A stretch of 55,311 nucleotides of DNA from Dyella silvatica (GTDB lineage: Bacteria; Pseudomonadota; Gammaproteobacteria; Xanthomonadales; Rhodanobacteraceae): positions 1 to 55,311 of the forward strand of contig NZ_JAPDPE010000018.1 of the NCBI RefSeq assembly GCF_026283955.1, given 5' to 3'. Position 1 is the first letter of the stretch; each line of letters begins with the position of its first letter. The notes beneath the pieces were generated by a model. That model did no database searches, was not told the origin of the DNA, and saw only the letters and a list, made by a program, of their open reading frames with translations. Of the stretch, positions 44,629 to 53,156 are shown one piece after another. The position numbers were made by a program, and so were the translations under genes.

Positions 44629-45540
44629 GTGCATAATAAAAAACCACGCAGTACACTTTTGCCGCAGTCCCTTCCGCAGCGGATCCCCACGTCGATGCTA
44701 CCGCCCTCCCTTGTTGCCTTCTTGCGATCGGCGCGCCTGCGCCACGCCGCGATGCTGATCGCGATCGCCCTGCTGGCCGGCTGCACCATCGCCAAGCCAC
44801 GCACCGATGACCCGCTGGAGAAGTACAACCGCAAGGCCTACGCCTTCAACGATAGCCTGGACAAGGCGGTGGTACGCCCGGTCGCGGTGGGTTACCGCAA
44901 GGTCACCAATCCGCCGGTTCGCCGTGCGGTCAGTGACTTCTTCACCAATATCCGCATGCCCATCACCATTGCCAACAGCCTGCTACAAGCCCGGCCCAAG
45001 CAGGCGGTCCAGGGCAGCGGGCGCTTTCTGGTCAATCTCACCCTGGGTATCGGCGGCTTCTTCGACCCAGCCAGCCAGCTCGGTATTCCGCTACAGGAAA
45101 ACGACTTTGGCGTGACTCTGGCGCGCTGGGGCGTGCCAGAAGGCGACTATCTGGTGCTGCCCTTTGTCGGCCCGACGACGGTACGAGACGTGTGGCGCCT
45201 GCCGATCGACAGCTATTTCTTTGATCCGCTGAGCTATGTCTCGCGCAACCACCATTTCCACTACGGCCAGTACTACCTGCCGCAGGTGGTGTATCTGGTG
45301 ACCCTGCGCGCCCGCGCCATCGACGCGGAAAGCTTCCTGCAATCGGCCTACGACCCTTACGCCTTCTTGCGTGATGCCTACCGCCAACAGCGCCTGTACA
45401 TGATTTACGACGGCAACCCGCCGGCCGATGTAATCGAGCAGATGCAGGGGCTTAAAGACAAGAACTTCGACCCCGATGAACTGCTTGATGAGCAGCAGAA
45501 GTGGGAAAAGAAGAACTCGCAACCGCCCAGCAAGCTCTGA
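44629..45540 (+). CDS. mlaA: Outer-membrane lipoprotein MlaA (VacJ)
   Basis: The lipoprotein has lipobox LLAGC and the MlaA core: DPLEKYNRKAYAFNDSLDKA, PVRRAVSDFFTNIRMP, VNLTLGIGGFFDPAS and GVPEGDYLVLPFVGPTTVRD. It removes mislocalised phospholipid from the outer leaflet of the outer membrane and passes it to MlaC. The GTG at 44629 has a strong AAAGGAG ten bases upstream but gives a long pre-lipobox region of about 50 residues; the ATG at 44695 is the alternative and has only a weak site. It is convergent with mlaFEDCB and shares a terminator with mlaB. Confidence 0.92.
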   Translation: MHNKKPRSTLLPQSLPQRIPTSMLPPSLVAFLRSARLRHAAMLIAIALLAGCTIAKPRTDDPLEKYNRKAYAFNDSLDKAVVRPVAVGYRKVTNPPVRRAVSDFFTNIRMPITIANSLLQARPKQAVQGSGRFLVNLTLGIGGFFDPASQLGIPLQENDFGVTLARWGVPEGDYLVLPFVGPTTVRDVWRLPIDSYFFDPLSYVSRNHHFHYGQYYLPQVVYLVTLRARAIDAESFLQSAYDPYAFLRDAYRQQRLYMIYDGNPPADVIEQMQGLKDKNFDPDELLDEQQKWEKKNSQPPSKL

Positions 45541-45557
45541 GCACGGGCACGGGATAC

Positions 45558-45584
45558 AAAAAGGGGCCGCGAGGCCCCTTTTTT
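45558..45584. terminator. Bidirectional terminator between mlaA and mlaB
   Basis: AAAAAGGGGCC (45558-45568), loop GCGA, GGCCCC then six Ts (45573-45584). It serves both convergent mla transcripts. Confidence 0.92.
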
Positions 45585-45607
45585 ATTACCTGAACAACCC
45601 GGACGGC

Positions 45608-45907
45608 TTAGCCAAGCAGCTGGTCGACCTCGCACACCTTCGCCAGCACCTGCATGCCGGCCGGAACATTACGCACGCGTACACGCCCCTGGGTTTGCGC
45701 CAGCACGGCCAGTACGCAGGCCAAACCGGCGCTGTCGCTGTGCTTTACACCGGCCAGATCCAGCAACCGGCGACCATCCCGCGCAAGCGAGGCATGGATG
45801 GCGCTAAACGCCGCGGTGGCGCTGGCAAAGGTTAACGCCCCGGATACGCATACGGTATCCGCGGCGCCGTCGGAAAGCTGAAAAGCCGGCTCGCTCATGC
45901 TTGTCAC
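45608..45907 (-). CDS. mlaB: STAS-domain protein MlaB
   Basis: The 99-residue single STAS domain has VCVSGALTFASA near the start and the conserved loop LLDLAGVKHSDSAGLACVLAVL. MlaB binds the MlaF ATPase and stabilises the MlaFEDB complex. It overlaps mlaC by four bases and is the last gene of the mlaFEDCB operon. The sequence is weakly conserved, so the name depends partly on context. Confidence 0.88.
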   Translation of the reverse strand: MTSMSEPAFQLSDGAADTVCVSGALTFASATAAFSAIHASLARDGRRLLDLAGVKHSDSAGLACVLAVLAQTQGRVRVRNVPAGMQVLAKVCEVDQLLG

Positions 45908-46578
45908 TGGGCTGCCTTGCCATCCCTCTCCAGAGTATCCATGGCCTTGGCGCCCTGGGTCTCCAGCGTATTGATGAGCTTGTCGATACCGTCTTTCTTG
46001 ATCTCGGCGTCGACCTGGTTGCGGTAATTGGTTATGTAGGAAATGCCTTCGATGACCACATCGTAAGCCTTCCAGTCACCATTGCTGCTCTTGCGGAAAG
46101 CGTAGTCGACCGAAACCAGCTTGCCATCGTCCATGGCCACCTGGGTGCGCACGATGGAGCGCTTGTCGTTAAGGTCGCCACTGAACGGCAGCACCTTGAC
46201 CCGGCCACGGGTGTAGTTGAGTAGACCTTCGGCATAACGGTGGGTAATCGAGTTGTAGAACGCCTTGGCGAAACGGCTGCGCTGCTCGGGCGAGGCTTCG
46301 CGCGCATGCTGGCCAAGCACCAGGATCGACGCATAGTCGATATCGAAGTGCGGCAGGAACACGCCGTCGATCACCCCGATCAGCTTTTCCTTGTCGTTCT
46401 TCAACTTATCGCGCTGACCTGCGATGGCGGTATCGAGTTTGTTGGTGATGTCCTGCACCACCTGCACCGGCGTCTGCTGGGTAGCAGCGGCCGCGGCGGA
46501 GGCATCCTGGGCAATGACTGGAGCGGCAAGCAAGCCGCTAAACGCGATGGCAGAGGCTAAGGCGAGACGGCGCAACAT
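45904..46578 (-). CDS. mlaC: Periplasmic phospholipid carrier MlaC
   Basis: The protein is 224 residues from the ATG at 46578, which has AGGAG upstream. It has a signal peptide (MLRRLALASAIAFSGLLAAPVIA) and the Ttg2/MlaC fold with FLPHFDIDYASILVLGQHAREASPEQRSRF, then YAEGLLNYTRGRVKVLP and DWKAYDVVIEGISYITNYR. It ferries phospholipid between MlaA and MlaD. The upstream in-frame start (46596) would skip the ribosome-binding site. Confidence 0.95.
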   Translation of the reverse strand: MLRRLALASAIAFSGLLAAPVIAQDASAAAAATQQTPVQVVQDITNKLDTAIAGQRDKLKNDKEKLIGVIDGVFLPHFDIDYASILVLGQHAREASPEQRSRFAKAFYNSITHRYAEGLLNYTRGRVKVLPFSGDLNDKRSIVRTQVAMDDGKLVSVDYAFRKSSNGDWKAYDVVIEGISYITNYRNQVDAEIKKDGIDKLINTLETQGAKAMDTLERDGKAAQ

Positions 46579-46651
46579 GGGGAACTCCTGGGTCAATCTT
46601 TGGGCGGGGGCAATCTAAGGAAACAAGATTCAAGCGGCGGCGCTTAGCGGA

Positions 46652-47524
46652 TCAATGCTTGCTGTCATGCTTATCGGCCGCCTTGGCATCGTCAGCCGGC
46701 TTTTTATCGCCAGGCGTACCGCTAACCAGGAACTTGCCGATGAGGTCTTCCAACTGCAGCGCCGACTGGGTCAGTACCAATTCGTCGCCATTCTTCAATG
46801 GATCGGGCGAGCCACCAGGCTGAATCGCAACATACTGTGTGCCGATCAAACCGCTAGTGAACACTGCGGCCGCCGAATCATCGGGGATCTGGCTGTACTT
46901 CTTGTCAATGGCCATAACCACGTGGGCGTCCAGCTTGACCGGGTCAGCCTTGACCGATAGCACGCTGCCAATGGCCACACCGGCCATTTTCACCGGCGCA
47001 CCCGCCGAAAGAGCGCCGACATTAGTAAAGTGCGCATTGACCGTGTAGCTGCCATTGAGGTTATCCGCCGAGCCGCCGGCGCCAAAGAACTTGCCCAGCA
47101 TTTCTTCCAACTGTTGGGCCGGCTTGGTCAAGGCCAGGGTGCCGCCTGGGGCGACTATGTTCTTGGAGCTGCCGTATTGAATACCAACGTACTGATCACC
47201 GAGCAGGCCGCTGGTAAAAATGGTGGCAACCGAGTCGTCCGGAATCTTGCTGTAGCGCTGATCGATCGACAGCTTGACGTCGGCCACCTCGCTGGCCGGA
47301 TCAAGCACGATGGACTGCACCTGACCAACTCGCACGCCAGCGATCTTCACCGGTGCGCGCTCCTTCAGCTGGCCGATGTTGGCGAAGTGCGCGTCGACGG
47401 TATAGCTGCTGCCCTGATGGACATTGGCTACCGAGGTGGTTTGGGTGGCGAGATAAGCCAGTGCGGCAAAACCAAGCACAATGAACAGGCCGGTGCCGAC
47501 GGCATACGATGGTCTCTGGCTCAC
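46652..47524 (-). CDS. mlaD: MlaD with two tandem MCE domains
   Basis: The 290-residue protein has one N-terminal membrane helix (VGTGLFIVLGFAALAYLAT) and two MCE domains, about residues 40-118 and 159-237, that are clear copies at a constant offset of 119 residues. Compare APVKIAGVRVGQV with APVKMAGVAIGSV, and IFTSGLLGDQYVGIQ with VFTSGLIGTQYVAIQ. The helix after each domain (QQLEEMLGKFF; LQLEDLIGKFL) is duplicated too. E. coli MlaD has a single MCE domain and about 183 residues. MlaD forms hexameric rings that hold lipid in the periplasm. A Lys/Asp-rich tail ends the protein. Confidence 0.94.
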   Translation of the reverse strand: MSQRPSYAVGTGLFIVLGFAALAYLATQTTSVANVHQGSSYTVDAHFANIGQLKERAPVKIAGVRVGQVQSIVLDPASEVADVKLSIDQRYSKIPDDSVATIFTSGLLGDQYVGIQYGSSKNIVAPGGTLALTKPAQQLEEMLGKFFGAGGSADNLNGSYTVNAHFTNVGALSAGAPVKMAGVAIGSVLSVKADPVKLDAHVVMAIDKKYSQIPDDSAAAVFTSGLIGTQYVAIQPGGSPDPLKNGDELVLTQSALQLEDLIGKFLVSGTPGDKKPADDAKAADKHDSKH

Positions 47525-47624
47525 GGCACGTTCCTCAGTAAAAGAATTTTATTGAATCGGTTTTTGTTGAATCGGTTCTTTTGGATCATCGCAGTGCTCA
47601 CTCGGCTCGATCGCATCGGCGCAA

Positions 47625-48398
47625 TCACATCAGAAACGCGGTAAGCACAAAGTCGATCGCCAGAATGGCAATCGATGAAGCCACCACCGTGCGAGTCGTG
47701 GCATAGGCCACCCCTTCGCTGGTCGGTGCGGTGGTGTAGCCCTGGTAGACGGCGATCAACGAGACCACCGCGCCAAAAGCCACGCTTTTGTACAACACCC
47801 CGTTGACCACGTCCTTCCAGACATCGACGGTGGCGGTCATGTTCGACCAGAACGTACCGTTATCGATGCCGAGCCAGCTCACACCCACCAGATGACCGCC
47901 AAAAATGCCCAACATGCAGAACACGCAACACAGCAAGGGCATCGCGATCACCCCCGCGAGAAAGCGTGGCGCAGCGACATAGGCAATCGGGTCGACCGCC
48001 ATCATTTCCATTGCCGCGATCTGGTCGGTAGCGCGCATCAGGCCGATCTCGGCGGTAATCGACGTACCCGCGCGGCCGGCAAACAACAAGGCCGTGACCA
48101 CCGGGCCCAATTCACGATAAATGGCAATCGCCACCACCGTGCCACTAGCTGCCGTACCACCGAAGATCGACAACACGTAATAAAGCTGCAAGCCCAGCAC
48201 CATGCCGACGAACAGGCCGCAGACCATGATGATGGTCAGGCTCATGGCGCCGACAAACCAAAGCTGCCGCACGGTCTCGCGACCATGCCGGAAACTGCGC
48301 GGAACCGCCGCGAGTATGGTCAGCAAGAACAGGCCGCAGGCACCGATCTGGGTCAGCGAGCGAATCACTACATTTTCACGTGCCGGTTGTGCACTCAT
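47625..48398 (-). CDS. mlaE: Phospholipid ABC transporter permease MlaE
   Basis: The 257-residue MlaE/DUF140 permease has membrane segments starting at about residue 15, and FVGMVLGLQLYYVLSIFG, RELGPVVTALLFAGRAGTSITAEIGLMRATDQIAAMEMM (the family signature spanning the coupling region) and PRFLAGVIAMPLLCCVFCML. It overlaps mlaF by four bases. The 100-nt gap before mlaD contains a duplicated TTGAATCGGTT at 15-nt spacing. Confidence 0.96.
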   Translation of the reverse strand: MSAQPARENVVIRSLTQIGACGLFLLTILAAVPRSFRHGRETVRQLWFVGAMSLTIIMVCGLFVGMVLGLQLYYVLSIFGGTAASGTVVAIAIYRELGPVVTALLFAGRAGTSITAEIGLMRATDQIAAMEMMAVDPIAYVAAPRFLAGVIAMPLLCCVFCMLGIFGGHLVGVSWLGIDNGTFWSNMTATVDVWKDVVNGVLYKSVAFGAVVSLIAVYQGYTTAPTSEGVAYATTRTVVASSIAILAIDFVLTAFLM

Positions 48399-49231
48399 GC
48401 CCCGTTCCCTGTAAAGCCAAGCGACGTCGCGTAATCGCCCGCCGGGTACTGGAATGGCACCGGGCCATCAGCCTCACCGCCAAAGAACTGCCGCGTCCAC
48501 GGTGAGCCGTCTTCGGCAATGGTCTTGGGGTCGCCATGGGCAACCACCTTGCCGTTGGCGATCAGGTAAATGTGATCAGCCACCTGCTTGATCGCCTCCA
48601 GCTCATGCGCCACCAACACACTGGTAATGCCGAGTGTTTCATTAAGTGTGCGGATCAGTTTCAAGACCTGATTCAAGGCAATCGGGTCGAGGCCGACAAA
48701 GGGTTCGTCGTACAGAATCAACATCGGGTCGAACACGATTGCCCGTGCCAACGCCACGCGCCGGGCCATACCGCCAGATAATTCGGTCGGCAGCAACTTG
48801 GCCGCCCCGCGCAGGCCCACGGCCTGCAACTTGGTCAGCACCAGGTTGCGAATCAACACCTCCGGCAAATCGGTGTGCTGGCGCAAGGGAAAGGCGACGT
48901 TTTCGAAGACATCGAAATCGGTCAGCAGCGCCGAGTTCTGAAACAGATAGCCGATCTGCTCACGCAACTTGAACAATTTCTCGCGCGACAGCGCCGGCAC
49001 GTTCTGGCCGTCGACCCATACCTCGCCCGCATCGCCGCGCATCTGGCCGGTGATGTGCTTGAGCAAGGTTGTTTTGCCGGTACCGCTGGGCCCCATGATG
49101 GCGGTGATCTTGCCGCGCGGGATGTCTAAATCCAGGGCGTCAAAGATGACCTTGCCGTTGAGCACCGTGGTCAGACCACGCACGCGCACCAGGGCGCTGT
49201 CGTTGGGCTGTGCACTTACGGAGTCGGTCAT
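48395..49231 (-). CDS. mlaF: Phospholipid ABC transporter ATPase MlaF
   Basis: The protein is 278 residues from the ATG at 49231 (MTDSVSAQPND); the open frame continues to 49324, but the extension is unconserved. It has Walker A GPSGTGKTT, Q-loop GYLFQNSALLTDFDVFENV, signature LSGGMARRVALARA, Walker B LILYDEPFVGLDP and H-loop SVLVAHELEAI. It powers MlaE-driven lipid transport between the membranes. It heads the mlaFEDCB operon, divergent from the COG3910-type ATPase gene. Confidence 0.95.
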   Translation of the reverse strand: MTDSVSAQPNDSALVRVRGLTTVLNGKVIFDALDLDIPRGKITAIMGPSGTGKTTLLKHITGQMRGDAGEVWVDGQNVPALSREKLFKLREQIGYLFQNSALLTDFDVFENVAFPLRQHTDLPEVLIRNLVLTKLQAVGLRGAAKLLPTELSGGMARRVALARAIVFDPMLILYDEPFVGLDPIALNQVLKLIRTLNETLGITSVLVAHELEAIKQVADHIYLIANGKVVAHGDPKTIAEDGSPWTRQFFGGEADGPVPFQYPAGDYATSLGFTGNGA

Positions 49232-49353
49232 AGGGCGGCAGTCGGCATCAAAGTCGTACAACTTACCGGAAGCCCCCCGCGCGCGCCATCCTGAATCAAT
49301 GGATGAGACACCGACATGTTTCATTGGGGCTCAGAAAGCCTGAGGAGAAATCG

Positions 49354-50106
49354 GTGGGCAGTTTCGATGTTGAACATTACCTGATGGAAGTTCGCTTACG
49401 TCGCGAGCGGGTCGCATGCTTCGGTGCCTACCCATTCGTTCTGCCGGTTCTGCAGCAGTTTCAGTGCCTGGAACTGCATCCTTCGGTGACCTTCCTGGTC
49501 GGCGAAAATGGCAGCGGCAAATCAACCTTGCTGGAAGCTGTCGCTACGGCCTGGGGCTTCAATCCGGAAGGAGGCGGCAAAAACTTTCGCTTCAGCACGC
49601 GAAGCTCACATTCTGCGCTGCATGAATATCTGCGGTTATGCAGAACTTTCCGCCGCCCCAAAGATGGCTTCTTCTTGCGCGCAGAGAGCTTTTTCAACGT
49701 CGCCACCGAAATCGAGCAGTTGGATCAGGGCCCTGGCGGACCACCCATCATCGACTCTTACGGCGGCATATCGCTACACGAGCAATCGCATGGCGAGTCG
49801 TTCTTTTCGCTGATGACGCATCGCTTTCGCGGCGAGGGCTTCTATGTGCTGGACGAGCCCGAAGCAGCGCTATCGCCGGCACGGCAACTGGCTATGCTGC
49901 GTCGATTGCATGAACTAGTGCAGCAGCGCTCGCAATTCATCATTGCAACCCATTCGCCGATATTGCTCAGCTATCCGGAAGCATGGATTTACCAGATCGG
50001 CGTTCAAGGCCTCGAGCGGGTCCGCTACGAAGACACCGAGCATTACCAGCTGACTCGCAGCTTCCTCAATAATCCACAAAGCTATTTGCACAATGTGCTG
50101 GGCTAA
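49354..50106 (+). CDS. Stand-alone ABC-type AAA ATPase (COG3910-like)
   Basis: The 250-residue cytoplasmic protein has Walker A VGENGSGKSTLLEAVA near residues 48-63, a signature-like SHGESFFSLM, Walker B GFYVLDEPEAALSP, and a switch His in FIIATHSPILLSYPEAWIYQI. These match the COG3910 predicted ATPase family, whose function is unknown. The start is GTG at 49354 with GAGGAG six bases upstream; the in-frame ATG at 49303 overlaps the mlaF promoter region. It has no membrane or nuclease partner beside it and lies between mlaF (divergent) and gmk (convergent). Confidence 0.85.
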   Translation: MGSFDVEHYLMEVRLRRERVACFGAYPFVLPVLQQFQCLELHPSVTFLVGENGSGKSTLLEAVATAWGFNPEGGGKNFRFSTRSSHSALHEYLRLCRTFRRPKDGFFLRAESFFNVATEIEQLDQGPGGPPIIDSYGGISLHEQSHGESFFSLMTHRFRGEGFYVLDEPEAALSPARQLAMLRRLHELVQQRSQFIIATHSPILLSYPEAWIYQIGVQGLERVRYEDTEHYQLTRSFLNNPQSYLHNVLG

Positions 50107-50168
50107 ACAAATAAGCAGATTGGACGTAACACCGCCCAGACCAAAACTCCAGCGACTCAAGCCGTGGC

Positions 50169-50804
50169 TCAGCCAAGCAACTCGGCAATCAAGGCTTCGT
50201 GCCGACGGCATTGCCACGCCGCGCGCAAACGCACCGCATGTACGATCGAGCGCAAATCGCCCAGCGCATCCTCAAAACGATCATTGACGATGATGTAGTC
50301 AAATTCGTGCGCGTGGCTGATTTCTTCGCGCGAGTTATGCAGACGCCGCTCGATGACTTCAGCGCTATCCGAGCCGCGTCCCCGCAGGCGGCGTTCCAGC
50401 TCCGGCCGCGACGGCGGCAAGATGAACACACTTACGCAATCAGGCTTGGTCTGGCGGATCTGCCGCGCGCCTTGCCAGTCGATTTCCAGCAGCACATCGC
50501 GGCCTTCGGCCAGCAAACCGGCCACCGTCGTACGCGAGGTGCCGTAGAGATTGCTATGCACCTCGGCATGTTCAAGAAAGATGCCTTCGGCGATTTCCCG
50601 CTCGAACTCGACACGCTCGACAAAATAATAGTGCCGGCCGTACTCCTCACCCGGCCGCGGTGGCCGCGTGGTGTGCGATACCGACAGCGAAATCGCCGGC
50701 TCGCATTCGAGCAAGGCATTGACCAAGGTCGACTTGCCGGCACCCGAAGGGGCGGCAACGATAAACAGGGTGCCCTCTTGGGCTGGTAAGCGCGGCGCAC
50801 TCAT
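50169..50804 (-). CDS. gmk: Guanylate kinase
   Basis: The 211-residue enzyme phosphorylates GMP to GDP. Its P-loop is VAAPSGAGKSTLV near residue 17, the GMP-binding region is SVSHTTRPPRPGEEYGRHYYFV, and DVLLEIDWQGARQIR and the LID segment (RRLRGRGSDSAEVIERRL) follow. It overlaps yicC by four bases, a conserved pair. rpoZ, commonly next in line, is displaced by the mla block. Confidence 0.97.
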   Translation of the reverse strand: MSAPRLPAQEGTLFIVAAPSGAGKSTLVNALLECEPAISLSVSHTTRPPRPGEEYGRHYYFVERVEFEREIAEGIFLEHAEVHSNLYGTSRTTVAGLLAEGRDVLLEIDWQGARQIRQTKPDCVSVFILPPSRPELERRLRGRGSDSAEVIERRLHNSREEISHAHEFDYIIVNDRFEDALGDLRSIVHAVRLRAAWQCRRHEALIAELLG

Positions 50805-51664
50805 TCGATGTTTTGCACCTGTTCGCGCATCTGCTCAATCAGCACTTTCAGCTCCACCGCCGCATTGGTGCTGCGTGCATCGACCGATTTGGAGCCCAGC
50901 GTATTCGCTTCTCGATTGAATTCTTGCATCAAGAAGTCGAGACGGCGGCCTACCGGCTCTTTCAGACCGAGTACGCGACGCGCCTCGGCAATATGCGTGC
51001 TGAGCCGGTCCAGCTCTTCGTCGACATCGGTGCGGGTGATCTGCAGCACCAGCTCCTGCTCCAGGCGGCCCGGATCGGCGGGCTGCTTAAGGTCGGCCAG
51101 CCGCCCTTCCAGTCGGGCACGCAACGCGGCGCGAATTTCCGGCATCCAGCCACGCACCTCGGTAACCACCCGCTCGATACCGTCCAGCCGTTCCTTGAGC
51201 AGGTCGGCGAGCTTGGCACCCTCACGCTCACGGGTGGCGGTCAAGGCATCGAGTGCGCGGTCGAGCACGTCGAACAGCGCAGCCTGCAGCTCATCCTGAT
51301 CCACTTCGGCTTGCTGCATCACACCAGGGAAACGCAGCAAATCGGTGAATTCGACCTGGAGCCCGGAAAAGCGCGCACTCATATCGAGATTCAGCTCCGC
51401 CAACCGCGACAGCAATGCTTGATTGATTTGCAGTGACTCGCTGCGTGATTCGTTGGCCCGCAAGCGCACGGTCAGGTCCAGCTTGCCCCGGGACAGCTTG
51501 GCCGCAATGCGCTCACGCAAGGCCGATTCAAAATTACGCAAATCGTCCGGCAACCGCGGGCTCAGCTCCAGGTAGCGGTGATTGACCGTGCGCAACTCGC
51601 AACTCAGCGTACCGGCGGGGCCGAGGAGCTCGGCGGAGGCATAGGCAGTCATGCTGCGGATCAT
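50801..51664 (-). CDS. yicC: YicC family endoribonuclease-like protein
   Basis: The 287-residue YicC protein begins MIRSMTAYASAELLGPAGTLSCELRTVNHRYLE and ends with the DUF1732 domain (LSTHIAEARRVLGLKEPVGRRLDFLMQEFNREANTLGSK). YicC proteins have been linked to stationary-phase survival and RNA cleavage. It is coupled to gmk by overlap and is divergent from rph, also an RNA-processing gene. Confidence 0.94.
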   Translation of the reverse strand: MIRSMTAYASAELLGPAGTLSCELRTVNHRYLELSPRLPDDLRNFESALRERIAAKLSRGKLDLTVRLRANESRSESLQINQALLSRLAELNLDMSARFSGLQVEFTDLLRFPGVMQQAEVDQDELQAALFDVLDRALDALTATREREGAKLADLLKERLDGIERVVTEVRGWMPEIRAALRARLEGRLADLKQPADPGRLEQELVLQITRTDVDEELDRLSTHIAEARRVLGLKEPVGRRLDFLMQEFNREANTLGSKSVDARSTNAAVELKVLIEQMREQVQNIE

Positions 51665-51821
51665 GGGGGGCCTGCTTGCAAGTGATCAGTGATTGCTAGA
51701 TCGGTAACGGCTGAACCGATAACGCTCGAACGGGTAGTCGCCGGACCAACTAACGACCGGCGGAAAAGTCAGCAATGGTAAACTCTCCGACCCGCCTTGC
51801 CCAATCCAGGCCGCACCCATC

Positions 51822-52553
51822 ATGAATTCCGTTACCCGCCCCAGCGGTCGCGCCTGCGACCAACTGCGCCCTGTCACGATTGAACGTCACTACACCCGCC
51901 ACGCCGAAGGCTCGGTCCTGGTCAGCTTTGGTGACACCCGCGTGCTCTGCACGGCCAGCATCGAAGACCGCGTGCCACCGTGGCTGCGCGGCAAAGGCGA
52001 GGGCTGGGTCACCGCCGAATACGGCATGTTGCCGCGCGCCACCAGCAGCCGCACCCAGCGCGAAGCCGCCCGCGGCGGCCAGGGTGGCCGCACCATGGAA
52101 ATCCAGCGTCTGATCGGCCGCAGCCTGCGCGCCTGCGTGGACCGCCAGGCGCTGGGCGAGCGCGTTATCACCCTCGATTGCGACGTCATCCAGGCCGATG
52201 GCGGCACCCGTACTGCCGCGATCACCGGCGCCTATGTGGCCCTGGTCGACGCGGTCAGCCTGCTGATGAAGCGCGAGAATCTCAAGCGCAACCCGATTTT
52301 CGGGGCTATCGCAGCGGTTTCGGTCGGTATTTACCAAGGCGTGCCGGTGCTTGACCTCGACTATGCCGAAGACGCCAACTGCGATACCGACATGAATGTC
52401 GTCATGAACGACGGTGGCGGCTTTATCGAAGTACAGGGCACCGCCGAGGGCCACCCGTTCCGCCGCGATGAAATGAACGCCTTGCTCGGTCTCGCCGAAA
52501 AAGGCATCAGCGAGCTGGTCGCCGCACAGCACGCAGCGCTGGGCATGAGTTGA
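51822..52553 (+). CDS. rph: Ribonuclease PH
   Basis: The 243-residue phosphorolytic 3'-5' exoribonuclease trims tRNA 3' ends. Recognisable parts are [23 protein letters not shown], the basic [33 protein letters not shown], and the catalytic acidic loop [17 protein letters not shown]. It is full length. rdgB starts 3 nt after the stop, forming rph-rdgB-hemW. Confidence 0.97.
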   Translation: MNSVTRPSGRACDQLRPVTIERHYTRHAEGSVLVSFGDTRVLCTASIEDRVPPWLRGKGEGWVTAEYGMLPRATSSRTQREAARGGQGGRTMEIQRLIGRSLRACVDRQALGERVITLDCDVIQADGGTRTAAITGAYVALVDAVSLLMKRENLKRNPIFGAIAAVSVGIYQGVPVLDLDYAEDANCDTDMNVVMNDGGGFIEVQGTAEGHPFRRDEMNALLGLAEKGISELVAAQHAALGMS

Positions 52554-52556
52554 TCT

Positions 52557-53156
52557 ATGTCACGTATTGTTCTAGCCAGTAGCAACCCAGGCAAACTCGC
52601 AGAATTCAATACGCTGTTTGCCGACAGTGGCTTCGACGTCATCACCCAGGCCAGCCTGGGGGTGGAGGACATCGAGGAAACCGGCCTTACCTTTGTCGAG
52701 AACGCGCTGCTCAAGGCGCGTCATGCAGCGCAGGTCACCGGCTTGCCCGCACTCGCCGACGACTCCGGCCTGTGCGTCGACCATCTGCACGGCGCCCCCG
52801 GCCTGTACTCCGCGCGTTATAGCGGCGGCCACGGCGACAGCGCCGCGAATAACGCCAAGCTGTTGCGCGAACTGAGCGGCGTACCGGCCGAACAACGCGG
52901 CGCGTTCTTTATCTGCGCGCTGGTGCTGCTACGGCATGCGAACGACCCCGCCCCGGTGATTGCCGAAGGCCGCTGGTACGGTCATGTCCTCGATGAGGCA
53001 CGCGGTCACGGCGGCTTCGGCTACGATCCGCTGTTTCTCCCGCAAGGCCAAACCGGCAGTGCCGCCGAACTCGATCCGCAACTGAAGAATCGGCTAAGCC
53101 ATCGCGGGCAGGCGCTGGCCTTGCTACACGAACGCATTGCCGAAGTGCGCGGATGA
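52557..53156 (+). CDS. rdgB: Non-canonical purine NTP pyrophosphatase (RdgB/HAM1)
   Basis: The 199-residue enzyme hydrolyses dITP and XTP to keep damaged purines out of DNA. Its motifs are LASSNPGKLAEFNTLF at the N-terminus, GLPALADDSGLCVDHLHGAPG, SARYSGGHGDSAANNAKLL and GHGGFGYDPLFLPQ. It overlaps hemW by four bases. Confidence 0.97.
   Translation: MSRIVLASSNPGKLAEFNTLFADSGFDVITQASLGVEDIEETGLTFVENALLKARHAAQVTGLPALADDSGLCVDHLHGAPGLYSARYSGGHGDSAANNAKLLRELSGVPAEQRGAFFICALVLLRHANDPAPVIAEGRWYGHVLDEARGHGGFGYDPLFLPQGQTGSAAELDPQLKNRLSHRGQALALLHERIAEVRG

Noticed and set aside
47552-47580. Duplicated TTGAATCGGTT between mlaE and mlaD as an operator
   Set aside because: The two direct copies lie within an operon gap and are AT-rich slippage-like sequence; there is no promoter evidence.
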